The notes under the pieces are model-generated. The model saw only the letters and a program-made list of their open reading frames with translations, was not told where the DNA came from and did not search any database. This document shows, piece after piece, positions 24,766 to 32,298 of a stretch of 53,104 bases of DNA. Every line of letters starts with the position of its first letter. The stretch's first letter is position 1. Origin of the DNA: an uncultured Planctomycetaceae bacterium (GTDB lineage: Bacteria; Planctomycetota; Planctomycetia; Pirellulales; UBA1268); assembly GCA_903885565.1 (NCBI GenBank), contig CAISJI010000247.1:1-53104 (forward strand), written 5' to 3'. Position numbers and translations under genes: made by a program.

Positions 24766-26826
24766 ATGTCAAAGCCAGCCCCGCCAACCATGTCGTCGCT
24801 GCCGATCTACCGGGGCCCCATGCCCCACGCCCCCCAGCATGCAGGCTCCGTGGTGGAGCGGGTGCCGGTAACGGTGTTCGATCAGCCGGGGGATGCCAGC
24901 CGGGCGGTGGCCCGCGAGATCGTGGAGCTGGTGCAGACGCGGGCCGCCAGGGGGCTCAAGACGGTGTTGGGTCTGGCGACAGGGAGCACGCCGGTGGGCG
25001 TGTATGACGAACTGGTGCGGCTGCACCGGGAGGAGGGCGTCTCGCTCCGCACGGTGGTGACGTTCAATCTCGACGAATACTGGCCGATGCAGCCCGCTTC
25101 CCTGCAGAGCTACCACCGCTTCATGCGGGAGCATCTGTTTGATCATGTCGACATTCCGGCCGAGGCGATCCATATTCCCGACGGCACGCTCGAGCGGGGC
25201 GATGTTGAGGCATTTTGCGTGCGGTATGAGGAGCTGATCCGCGAGGCCGGGGGGATCGATCTGCAGCTGCTCGGCATTGGCCGTACCGGCCACATCGGAT
25301 TCAACGAACCGGGCAGCCCGCAGGAGAGCCGCACCCGCCTGATCACGCTCGACAGCGTCACCCGCAGCGACGCCGCCAGCGATTTCTTCGGCGAATGGAA
25401 CGTGCCCAGGCAGGCGATCACGATGGGCGTGGGGTCGATCCTCGACGCCCGGCGCGTGGTGCTGCTGGCCTTCGGCGAGCACAAGGCGCCGATTGTGCGC
25501 AGTGCCGTCGAAGACCTCCCCTCGAGCCATGTTTCTGCCAGCGCCCTGCAACAGCACGCCGACGCCCGGTTTGTGCTCGATCGGGCCGCCGCTGCCCGGC
25601 TCACCCGCTTCCAGTCTCCCTGGCTGGTGGGAGCCCTCGACGCGCTGGGACTGGAGTGGACCGAAACCCTCATCCGCAAGGCTGTGATCTGGCTGGCGCT
25701 CAAGCTGGAGAAACCGATTCTCAAGCTGACCGACGAGGATTACAACGGCCACGGTCTGCAGGATCTCCTCTCCACCTGCGGGCGGGCCTACGACCTCAAC
25801 ATCAATGTGTTCCGCGCCATGCAGGACACGATCACCGGCTGGCCCGGTGGCAAGCCGGGGCGGCCGCGGCGGCTGCGATCGGCAGGGGCAAGCAAGGCTG
25901 GCGGTGGCCCCGCGACTCAAGTCCCGGCGCAGGAAGAAGTGTTTCCCAAGCGGATTGTGGTCTTCAGCCCGCACCCCGACGACGATGTGATCAGCATGGG
26001 GGGCACGTTCATCCGCCTCTGCGAGCAGGGGCACGATGTGCACGTTGCCTACCAGACCAGCGGCAACATCGCCGTGTGGGATGAATCGGCCGATCGGCAT
26101 GTCGACTTTGTGGAGGAGTTTTGCCGCACGTATGGCGTCGGCACCAAGGCGAGCGAGATCGCCGACACGATCCGCAACTTTCTGCGCACCAAGTCGGCAG
26201 GCGCCGTCGATCTTCCCGAACTGCAGATGGTGAAGGGGCTGATTCGGCGCACCGAGGCCCGCGCGGCGGCCCGCTACTCCGGCGTGAAGCCAGACCGCAT
26301 CCACTTCCTCGATCTGCCGTTCTATGAAACCGGCCGGGTGCGAAAGCTGCCGATCGGGCCCCGCGACATCGAGATCACTGCCGACCTGCTCGAGGCTGTG
26401 AAGCCACAACAGATCTATGCCGCCGGTGACCTTTCCGATCCGCACGGCACGCACCGGGTCTGCCTGACGGCGGTGTTTGGCGCGCTCGAGAAGCTTGCCG
26501 GCAGGCCGTGGGTGCGCGATTGCGAACTGTGGCTCTACCGCGGCGCCTGGCAGGAGTGGGAGCCGCATGAGGTTGATATGGCTGTGCCGCTCTCGCCGGA
26601 TGAAGTGATGCGGAAACGGATGGCGATCTTCAAGCATGAGAGCCAGAAGGATCGGGCGCTCTTTCCAGGGCCGAGCGATCCGCGAGAATTCTGGCAACGG
26701 GCCGAAGACCGCAATCGCGAGACAGCGCGGCTCTACGATCGGCTCGGTCTGCCAGAATACGAAGCCATTGAGGGGTTTGTCCTCCATCGGGCAGACCAGA
26801 CACGCGGAGCGGTTGAACGAACATGA
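24766..26826 (+). CDS. NagB-like deaminase/isomerase fused to PIG-L (LmbE) deacetylase
   Basis: A 686-residue two-domain protein. Residues about 30-280 resemble glucosamine-6-phosphate deaminase: phosphate loop LATGSTP (70-76), FNLDEYW (100-106), GIGRTGHIGFNEPG (170-183). The PIG-L/LmbE deacetylase domain begins near 393 with the zinc-binding SPHPDDD (401-407); a later DLSDPHGTHR supplies a further His. Such fusions are known in Bacteroidota and Planctomycetota and are annotated as NagB-like. Both active sites look preserved; combined N-deacetylation and deamination of amino sugars is the natural inference. The downstream Gfo/Idh/MocA start overlaps its stop (ATGA). Confidence 0.88.
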   Translation: MSKPAPPTMSSLPIYRGPMPHAPQHAGSVVERVPVTVFDQPGDASRAVAREIVELVQTRAARGLKTVLGLATGSTPVGVYDELVRLHREEGVSLRTVVTFNLDEYWPMQPASLQSYHRFMREHLFDHVDIPAEAIHIPDGTLERGDVEAFCVRYEELIREAGGIDLQLLGIGRTGHIGFNEPGSPQESRTRLITLDSVTRSDAASDFFGEWNVPRQAITMGVGSILDARRVVLLAFGEHKAPIVRSAVEDLPSSHVSASALQQHADARFVLDRAAAARLTRFQSPWLVGALDALGLEWTETLIRKAVIWLALKLEKPILKLTDEDYNGHGLQDLLSTCGRAYDLNINVFRAMQDTITGWPGGKPGRPRRLRSAGASKAGGGPATQVPAQEEVFPKRIVVFSPHPDDDVISMGGTFIRLCEQGHDVHVAYQTSGNIAVWDESADRHVDFVEEFCRTYGVGTKASEIADTIRNFLRTKSAGAVDLPELQMVKGLIRRTEARAAARYSGVKPDRIHFLDLPFYETGRVRKLPIGPRDIEITADLLEAVKPQQIYAAGDLSDPHGTHRVCLTAVFGALEKLAGRPWVRDCELWLYRGAWQEWEPHEVDMAVPLSPDEVMRKRMAIFKHESQKDRALFPGPSDPREFWQRAEDRNRETARLYDRLGLPEYEAIEGFVLHRADQTRGAVERT

Positions 26827-27851
26827 AAAAATACAACGTCGGCGTCGTGGGGTATGGCTGGGCGGCGACGGCCCACATCGCGGCCATCAATGCCACCAGT
26901 CAGGGGCGGGTGGTGGCGGTCTGCTCGTCGCGGCCGCTCTCGGGTGAGGCGCTCAGCGCCGAGCACGGGGGGAAGATCCGGGCCTATGCGCAGCTGGAAG
27001 AGATGCTGGCCGATCCTGGGATCGATTGCATCGATATCACCAGCTTCCCCAGCCGCCATCGCGATGAGGCGGTGGCCGCTGCCGCCGCCGGCAAGCACAT
27101 CATTCTGGAGAAGCCGATGGCGAACTCTCCAGAGGAGGTTCGCGACATCGTGGCGGCCGCCGAGAAGCATGGGGTGAGGGGCTGCGTCTGCTTTGAATGC
27201 CGCTTCTCCAGCCAGTTTCTCGTCACCAAGCGGCTCATCGATGAGGGGCTGCTCGGGCACCTGCACTACGGCGAGGTCGACTACTACCACGGCATCGGTC
27301 CGTGGTATGGGCAGTTTCGCTGGAATACAGAACTGAAGGAGGGGGGCAGCGCCCTGCTCACCGCCGGCTGCCATGCCCTCGATGCACTGCTGCTGGTGAT
27401 GGGGGGCGAGGTGGTGAGCGTTTCCAGCCTCGCCACCAAATCGGCCAGCCCCATCTTCGCCCCCTACGAATACCCCACCTCGAGCGTGACGATTCTCAAC
27501 TTCGCCAGCGGGGCGGTGGGGAAGTCGGCCGCGATCGTCGATTGCCTCCAGCCCTACTATTTCCACACGCATCTGGTGGGGAGCGAGGGAAGCCTGCTCG
27601 ACAACAAGTTCCATTCGGCGAAGCTGGCCACCGATCGCCATCACTGGAGCACGCTGGCGATGAAGATGCTCGATTCGGGGGATGTCAGCGATCACCCCTA
27701 TCAGGCGCAGTTTCAGGCCTTCTTCGATTCACTCGATGCCGGCGTGGAAATGCCGCTGACGAGTCTCCGCGAGGCGTCCAAAACGTTTGACGTTATCTTT
27801 GCCGCTGACACAAGCGCGGCGGCCGGTGGGCAGGTGGTGCGGCTGACCTGA
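26823..27851 (+). CDS. Gfo/Idh/MocA family oxidoreductase (cytoplasmic)
   Basis: A 342-residue protein with no export signal: MKKYNVGVVGYGWAATAHIAA is the dinucleotide-binding start, and EKPMANSPEEVRDIV carries the catalytic-site Lys motif. The C-terminal domain includes GGSALLTAGCHALDALLLVMG with the conserved His. It overlaps the NagB/PIG-L stop by four bases, so the two are translationally coupled and probably act on related substrates. NAD(P)-dependent oxidation or reduction of a sugar or sugar phosphate is likely; the substrate is unknown. Confidence 0.9.
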   Translation: MKKYNVGVVGYGWAATAHIAAINATSQGRVVAVCSSRPLSGEALSAEHGGKIRAYAQLEEMLADPGIDCIDITSFPSRHRDEAVAAAAAGKHIILEKPMANSPEEVRDIVAAAEKHGVRGCVCFECRFSSQFLVTKRLIDEGLLGHLHYGEVDYYHGIGPWYGQFRWNTELKEGGSALLTAGCHALDALLLVMGGEVVSVSSLATKSASPIFAPYEYPTSSVTILNFASGAVGKSAAIVDCLQPYYFHTHLVGSEGSLLDNKFHSAKLATDRHHWSTLAMKMLDSGDVSDHPYQAQFQAFFDSLDAGVEMPLTSLREASKTFDVIFAADTSAAAGGQVVRLT

Positions 27852-27912
27852 GCGAAGCGGCGGTATGGTTGCCGCAACTGTCTTTCTTTTTCTTTTCTTC
27901 TGGGGGATGGTC

Positions 27913-29637
27913 ATGGTTTTGCGACGCCTGGGATTGGCTGCCTGCTGTGCGATGATGGTGGCACTTGTTTCGGCCGCTGGAGCGCGGGCCGCGGAGGGGG
28001 ACGACGCCAGAATCGCAGCCCTGCTCGGCCTGTCGGATGCCCGAATCAAGGCGGTGGTGGAGGCCGATACGCAGCAACTCTCGGCGCTTCTGTCAGATGA
28101 TCTTCGCTACACGCATTCCAATGGCAGCGTCGATACGAAGGATGAATTCATCGCCGCGCTCACCTCAGGGAGGAGCAACTACCACTCCTTCGCCCCCTTC
28201 GATCGCAGCTTTACATTTCCGGCTCCCGGTGTGGCTTTGGAGAGCGGCAAGGCGCTGATCGCCGTCGAGGGAACGGCCGGCAAGCTCGATGCGCTGTTTG
28301 GCTATCTGGCGGTGTGGCGGGAGGAGCAGGGCACGTGGCGGTTTGTCGCCTGGCAGTCGGCCCGGCTGCCGCAGGGGGTGGCCCCGGCAGGATTTGTATC
28401 GTTGTTCAACGGCCGCGATCTGGCGGGTTGGCGGGGCCGGCCGCACCTTGATCCTGCCCAGGAGCAGGCAGCTACTCCGGCGGAAACGGCCTCCCGGCAG
28501 GCGGGCTGGAATGCCGATCTGGCCAGCCACTGGAGCGTGCAGAATGGCGTGATTGTGAGTGACGGGCAGGGGGTCTATCTCACCACCGACCGCGATTACG
28601 CCGATTTCGAACTGCTCGTCGATTGGATGCTCCCCGGCCCCTGTGCCGACAGCGGCATTTATCTGCGCGGCAATCCGCAGGTGCAGATCTGGGATCCCGA
28701 CTGCGCCCGCGATGTGCAGCATGGCAACGAGAAGGGCTCAGGTGGCCTGTGGAACAATCCCCCCGACTCGCCCGGCAAATTTCCGCTGGTGCGGGCCGAC
28801 CGGCCGACGGGGCAGTGGAACACCACCCGCATTCGCATGCAGGGGGAAAAAGTAACCGTTGTGCTCAACGATCAGGTCGTCGTCGACAACCAGCCGCTGG
28901 CCAATTTCTTCGCCGCCGGAAAGCCGCTCCCGGAGCGGGGGGCGATCCAGTTTCAGACCCACGGGGCGCCGATGCATCTGCGTAACATCTCCATCCGCGA
29001 ACTCGGAACAACCGATGGCAGCGGGCCGGGATGGCGCGATCTGGGCGAGGCCGATTTTGTGAACGTCAACTGCGATGCCGACACCTGGAGTTGGAAGGAT
29101 GGCGTGGCCCGCTGCACTGGCAAGCCGGTGGGCGTGATCCGTTCGCGGGAGCCGCTGACCAATCTGGAGATGGCGCTGGAATGGCGGCATCTCTCCCCCG
29201 GCGGGAATTCGGGCGTGTTTTTCTGGGCTCCCCCGGCGGTGTTTGCGGGGCTCAAGCCCGGCTCGCTCCCTCCCGGCGGGATTGAGGTGCAGGTGCTCGA
29301 TCACGCCTACACCCAGCAGTATGAGGCCTCAGGGGGGAAGGCCGATTGGTTTACCACCGATGGCGATGTCTTTCCGGTGGGGAGTTCCAGCATGAAGCCC
29401 TTTCCGCCGGTGGCTCCCAAGAGCTCGCGTAGCTTTCCCACTGCCCGGCACTCCCGTGGCACGCCGGAGTGGAACCACTATTTTATCCGGGCGATCAATG
29501 GCGAGGTGCGGCTGTGGGTGAACGGCCACGAGGTCTCCGGGGGCAGCGACTGCACGCCGGCGACCGGCCACCTCTGTCTCGAATCGGAGGGAGCCCCGGT
29601 CGAATTCCGCCGCCTGCGCATCCGGCAGTTGCCGTAG
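27913..29637 (+). CDS. NTF2-like domain fused to two DUF1080 (3-keto-glycoside hydrolase-type) domains
   Basis: A 574-residue exported protein. A signal peptide (VLRRLGLAACCAMMVALVSAAGARA) is followed by an NTF2-like/DUF4440 domain (about 30-140; LLSDDLRYTHSNGSVDTKDEF). Two DUF1080 jelly-roll units come next, the first from FVSLFNGRDLAGWRG, the second from WRDLGEADFVNVNCDADTW. DUF1080 (PF06439) includes 3-keto-disaccharide hydrolases that act on sugars oxidised by Gfo/Idh/MocA enzymes, which fits the upstream gene. The ATG at 27913 is preferred over 27907 or 27865 because GGGGGA lies just upstream. Confidence 0.85.
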   Translation: MVLRRLGLAACCAMMVALVSAAGARAAEGDDARIAALLGLSDARIKAVVEADTQQLSALLSDDLRYTHSNGSVDTKDEFIAALTSGRSNYHSFAPFDRSFTFPAPGVALESGKALIAVEGTAGKLDALFGYLAVWREEQGTWRFVAWQSARLPQGVAPAGFVSLFNGRDLAGWRGRPHLDPAQEQAATPAETASRQAGWNADLASHWSVQNGVIVSDGQGVYLTTDRDYADFELLVDWMLPGPCADSGIYLRGNPQVQIWDPDCARDVQHGNEKGSGGLWNNPPDSPGKFPLVRADRPTGQWNTTRIRMQGEKVTVVLNDQVVVDNQPLANFFAAGKPLPERGAIQFQTHGAPMHLRNISIRELGTTDGSGPGWRDLGEADFVNVNCDADTWSWKDGVARCTGKPVGVIRSREPLTNLEMALEWRHLSPGGNSGVFFWAPPAVFAGLKPGSLPPGGIEVQVLDHAYTQQYEASGGKADWFTTDGDVFPVGSSSMKPFPPVAPKSSRSFPTARHSRGTPEWNHYFIRAINGEVRLWVNGHEVSGGSDCTPATGHLCLESEGAPVEFRRLRIRQLP

Positions 29638-29692
29638 GGGCACATTTACCCCCTACAATGCAAGGGTGCCAGCAATCAGGAGGAGCCTTCCG

Positions 29693-29911
29693 ATGGTCGA
29701 ACTTGTGGTTACCGCTGAGCAAGCAAAACTCCTCGCCGAGGCGAAGGACAGTGTCGAGATTGTTGACGGCAAGGGAAATCGCCTGGGGTTCTTCGCTCGC
29801 CAATTCTCAGGTCGCGACGTCACCATTGCGATGTCGCGGGCCGCTTCGGGACATGCCGGCCGTCCCACGGCTGAGATATTGGAGAGGCTGAAGTCGTTGG
29901 GCAACCGATGA
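29693..29911 (+). CDS. Small antitoxin-like protein (partner of truncated RelE/ParE toxin)
   Basis: A 72-residue protein (MVELVVTAEQAKLLAEAKDS, then VEIVDGKGNRLGFFAR, ending LERLKSLGNR). Its start has an excellent AGGAGG at 29679-29684. Small proteins of this kind precede RelE/ParE-type toxin genes in planctomycetes, and the next frame begins with ATGA overlap and a RelE/ParE-like N-terminus. The toxin frame is cut short, so this antitoxin may be orphaned. No known DNA-binding fold is obvious. Confidence 0.7.
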   Translation: MVELVVTAEQAKLLAEAKDSVEIVDGKGNRLGFFARQFSGRDVTIAMSRAASGHAGRPTAEILERLKSLGNR

Positions 29912-30054
29912 CGCGATTCACGGTCACATGGAATTCTGAGGCGGAAGACGAGTTGGTGGAACTCTGGCTTCGCCCGGATGCTCAGTTGGTCCCGGCGGCG
30001 ATGCAGAAGAGCTTCTCGCGGCGTGCTCCGTTCTCCATGAATGTGGCCCGGTAG
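29908..30054 (+). pseudogene. Truncated RelE/ParE-family toxin remnant
   Basis: The frame opens with ATGA overlap on the antitoxin gene and begins MTRFTVTWNSEAEDELVELW, a typical start for this group of RelE/ParE toxins. It then runs without break into the antisense of the convergent PQQ gene and stops at 30052-30054 after 48 residues; toxins of the family are about 90-110 residues. The join lies near 29980-29985, where the PQQ gene ends. The catalytic C-terminal part is missing, so the product should be inactive. Confidence 0.7.
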
Positions 30055-31280
30055 AAGATTTCGTTGCCGCAGAAGGCGGGCGTGCTGAAGACCTCGTCGC
30101 CGAGCGAGTTGACGGCGATCTCTGTGAACCGCTCGGGGCTCGCCTGAAAGATGTGCGTCTGCCCCGTTTCACTTGTTGCGAAAATCGCCTCCCCCACCAT
30201 CACGGGCGAGGCGCTGAAATTGCCTCCCAGCCGCTCCTTCCAGCGTTCCTCGCCGGTGGCGCTGTTCCAGCAGATCGCAATTCCCGCATCGAGCACGGCG
30301 TAGAGGAAGCCATCGCGATAAAGCAGCGAGGGAACGTAGAGCCGCTGATTGTTTTCCCACTCAATCGTGCCGGAGCCATCGGCCCGGATCGCAGCGACGT
30401 GGTTGCGCGGATAGCCCCCCGAGGAGAAGACCCGCATGCCATCGCTGACAGTTGTAGTGACGCACTCCGTGGTGGCCCCCGCCTTTTCCCAGAGGGTTTC
30501 GCCGGTGCGGGGATCGTAGCTTTCGATCCGGTTGCAGCCGGTCATGATCAGCTGATCGCGGCCGTCAATCGTGTAGACCACCGGCGAGGAATAGTTGGGA
30601 TCTGAGGGGCGGTCGCGCTTCCAGATTATTTTTCCGGTGGCGCGTTCCATCGCCGCCACCGCCCCGCCCCCCTTGGTGTCGGCTGCCACGAGGATCGTGT
30701 CGCCGTAGAGAAAGGGGGAGGCGCCATAGCCCTGATGGATCTGATAGTCGGTCAGTTTTGTCTGCCACAGCGGCTCGCCCGCCGACGAGAGGGCCGTTAC
30801 GACGATCGCGCCGCTGTTGGCGAAGACTGCGTAGAGCGCTTTCCCGTCGCCGAGAATCGTGCTGGAAGCTCCGGTCGATCGCTCGTTTTTACGCATGGCG
30901 CCGGAGGCGTGAACTTCGCGCTGCCACAGCTGCTTTCCCGTTTCCCGGTCGAACGCATAGACCGTCTGGCTGCCCGGCCCCTCGTCGCAGCTGCTGAGAT
31001 AGACACACTTGCCCACCACGGTTGGCGAACTGCTGCCGCGCCCCGGAATCTCCACGCTCCAGCGCAGATTCTTTTCAGCCGACCAGGCCAGCGGAGGCGT
31101 CTGCCCGGCCGGAGCCTGCCCATCGTGCGTCGGGCCGCGCCACGCCGGCCAATCGGTGGCCATCACACCGGCTGGGAGCGGCGGCTCACCGCGGGCGGGC
31201 AGCGACAGTGGCAGGGAGGAAGCGGTCAGCAGCAGTGCGGCCAAAAAGAGGCGGAGGGGGCGGGGAAACAGCAGCGGCAT
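29982..31280 (-). CDS. PQQ-like beta-propeller protein (exported)
   Basis: A 432-residue protein with a signal peptide (LRLFLAALLLTASSLPLSLPARG) and a propeller with repeated W-docking blades, for example DWPAWRGPTHDG near the N-terminus, VYAFDRETGKQLWQREV and AAMERATGKIIWKRD. The start at 31278-31280 is chosen because the upstream frame has no signal. It is related in architecture to the propeller at 18.3-19.7 kb. The gene is divergent from the DUF1080 gene at 31404, and its 3' end overlaps the truncated toxin remnant. Role unknown; periplasmic. Confidence 0.85.
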   Translation of the reverse strand: MPLLFPRPLRLFLAALLLTASSLPLSLPARGEPPLPAGVMATDWPAWRGPTHDGQAPAGQTPPLAWSAEKNLRWSVEIPGRGSSSPTVVGKCVYLSSCDEGPGSQTVYAFDRETGKQLWQREVHASGAMRKNERSTGASSTILGDGKALYAVFANSGAIVVTALSSAGEPLWQTKLTDYQIHQGYGASPFLYGDTILVAADTKGGGAVAAMERATGKIIWKRDRPSDPNYSSPVVYTIDGRDQLIMTGCNRIESYDPRTGETLWEKAGATTECVTTTVSDGMRVFSSGGYPRNHVAAIRADGSGTIEWENNQRLYVPSLLYRDGFLYAVLDAGIAICWNSATGEERWKERLGGNFSASPVMVGEAIFATSETGQTHIFQASPERFTEIAVNSLGDEVFSTPAFCGNEIFYRATFMENGARREKLFCIAAGTN

Positions 31281-31403
31281 GGCAATGACCTGTGTGGGAG
31301 CGTGCACTGGAAGGCATGGTGGGAAGGGAACGCGCTGGCCGGTAGACTTTTGTGTCTGCGAGTTCTGATTCGCCGCCCATTCCATCCCAGAGGAGATCAT
31401 ATC

Positions 31404-32126
31404 GTGCGCTCTCTTTCCCGCTCCACTTTTCCGCCGGCAGCGGCTCAGCTTTCAGCATGGTCTGCCGCAGGCCGCATCCCAAGGCTGATGGTCCTCGCTC
31501 TGCTGGGGTGGCTGGTGGCTGGGCCGGTGGCCCGGGCAGTGGAGCCCGGATTTGTGGCGCTGTTTGATGGCAATTCGTTTGCCGGCTGGCAGGGGGCGGT
31601 CGATGGCTACAAGATCACCGATGGCGAACTGCGCTGTCAACCGGGGGCCGGCGGCAAGCTGATCACCACGGAGGAATTTGGCGACTTCGTGCTGCGGTTT
31701 GAATTTCGGCTCACTCCCGGCGCCAACAATGGTCTGGGCATTCGCGTTCCCAGCGGCGATGGGGATGGAGCCTACACCGGCATGGAACTGCAGATCCTCG
31801 ACGACGCCCATGAAAAATATGCCGCGATCAAGCCCTGGCAGATGCATGGCTCGATCTATGGCGTGGTGCCGGCAGAGCAGGGGAGCCTGCGGTCGGGGGG
31901 GGAATGGAACGAGGAAGAGGTAACCGCCGACGGCTCGCGGATTCGGGTGGTGGTCAACGGTCGCACGATCGTCGATGCCGATCTGACCCGCTTCCGCGAC
32001 GGAGCGCCGACGATCGACGAGCAGAAGCATCCGGGCCTGAGCCGGGCCCGTGGCCATATCGGCTTTTTGGGCCACGGCGACGAGGTTCACTTCCGCAACA
32101 TCCGCATCAAGGCCCGCTCCCGCTAA
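31404..32126 (+). CDS. DUF1080 domain protein (3-keto-glycoside hydrolase-type)
   Basis: A 240-residue exported protein with one DUF1080 jelly roll: EPGFVALFDGNSFAGWQG, DFVLRFEFRLTPGANNGLGIR, YTGMELQILDD and the C-terminal GHIGFLGHGDEVHFRNIRIK. The signal segment is LMVLALLGWLVAGPVARA. GTG 31404 is used because AGAGGAG lies eight bases upstream; no in-frame ATG precedes the signal. It is probably secreted or periplasmic and may hydrolyse 3-keto sugars made by the neighbouring oxidoreductase. A 79-bp dispersed repeat follows 26 bp after its stop. Confidence 0.88.
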   Translation: MRSLSRSTFPPAAAQLSAWSAAGRIPRLMVLALLGWLVAGPVARAVEPGFVALFDGNSFAGWQGAVDGYKITDGELRCQPGAGGKLITTEEFGDFVLRFEFRLTPGANNGLGIRVPSGDGDGAYTGMELQILDDAHEKYAAIKPWQMHGSIYGVVPAEQGSLRSGGEWNEEEVTADGSRIRVVVNGRTIVDADLTRFRDGAPTIDEQKHPGLSRARGHIGFLGHGDEVHFRNIRIKARSR

Positions 32127-32152
32127 AACGTGTTCGGCCTGCTGAGCGCATT

Positions 32153-32231
32153 GGCTGCGGGACGGCACACGTTTCGTCGCTCGGCCCGCAGCGGCCCTGC
32201 CCTCAAAAAAAGTTCGCCGATCCCTCCGCCT
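32153..32231 (+). repeat. 79-bp dispersed repeat, copy 1
   Basis: This segment (GGCTGCGGGACGGCACACG ... TTCGCCGATCCCTCCGCCT) matches 46774-46852 at about 73 of 79 positions. It includes a GC-rich GGCCCGCAGCGGCCC core and an A-rich run. It lies between two convergent genes, as does the second copy. Confidence 0.85.
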
Positions 32232-32298
32232 GTATCGCTCGATCGAGATACCCAGTCATCCTCAGTAAGAGAGATGCTTTACCAGATGCGATCTCGCC

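Noticed and set aside
24769..26787. A 672-residue minus-strand frame opposite the NagB/PIG-L gene
   Set aside because: Antisense shadow of a gene with two complete active-site signatures.
30735..31403. Long N-terminal extension of the DUF1080 gene at 31404
   Set aside because: It would be antisense to the PQQ propeller gene and place the signal peptide internally; GTG 31404 has a strong ribosome-binding site.
32153..32231. The 79-bp repeat as an intrinsic terminator
   Set aside because: The GC-rich hairpin core is followed by A residues on the plus strand and is preceded, not followed, by T residues on the minus strand.
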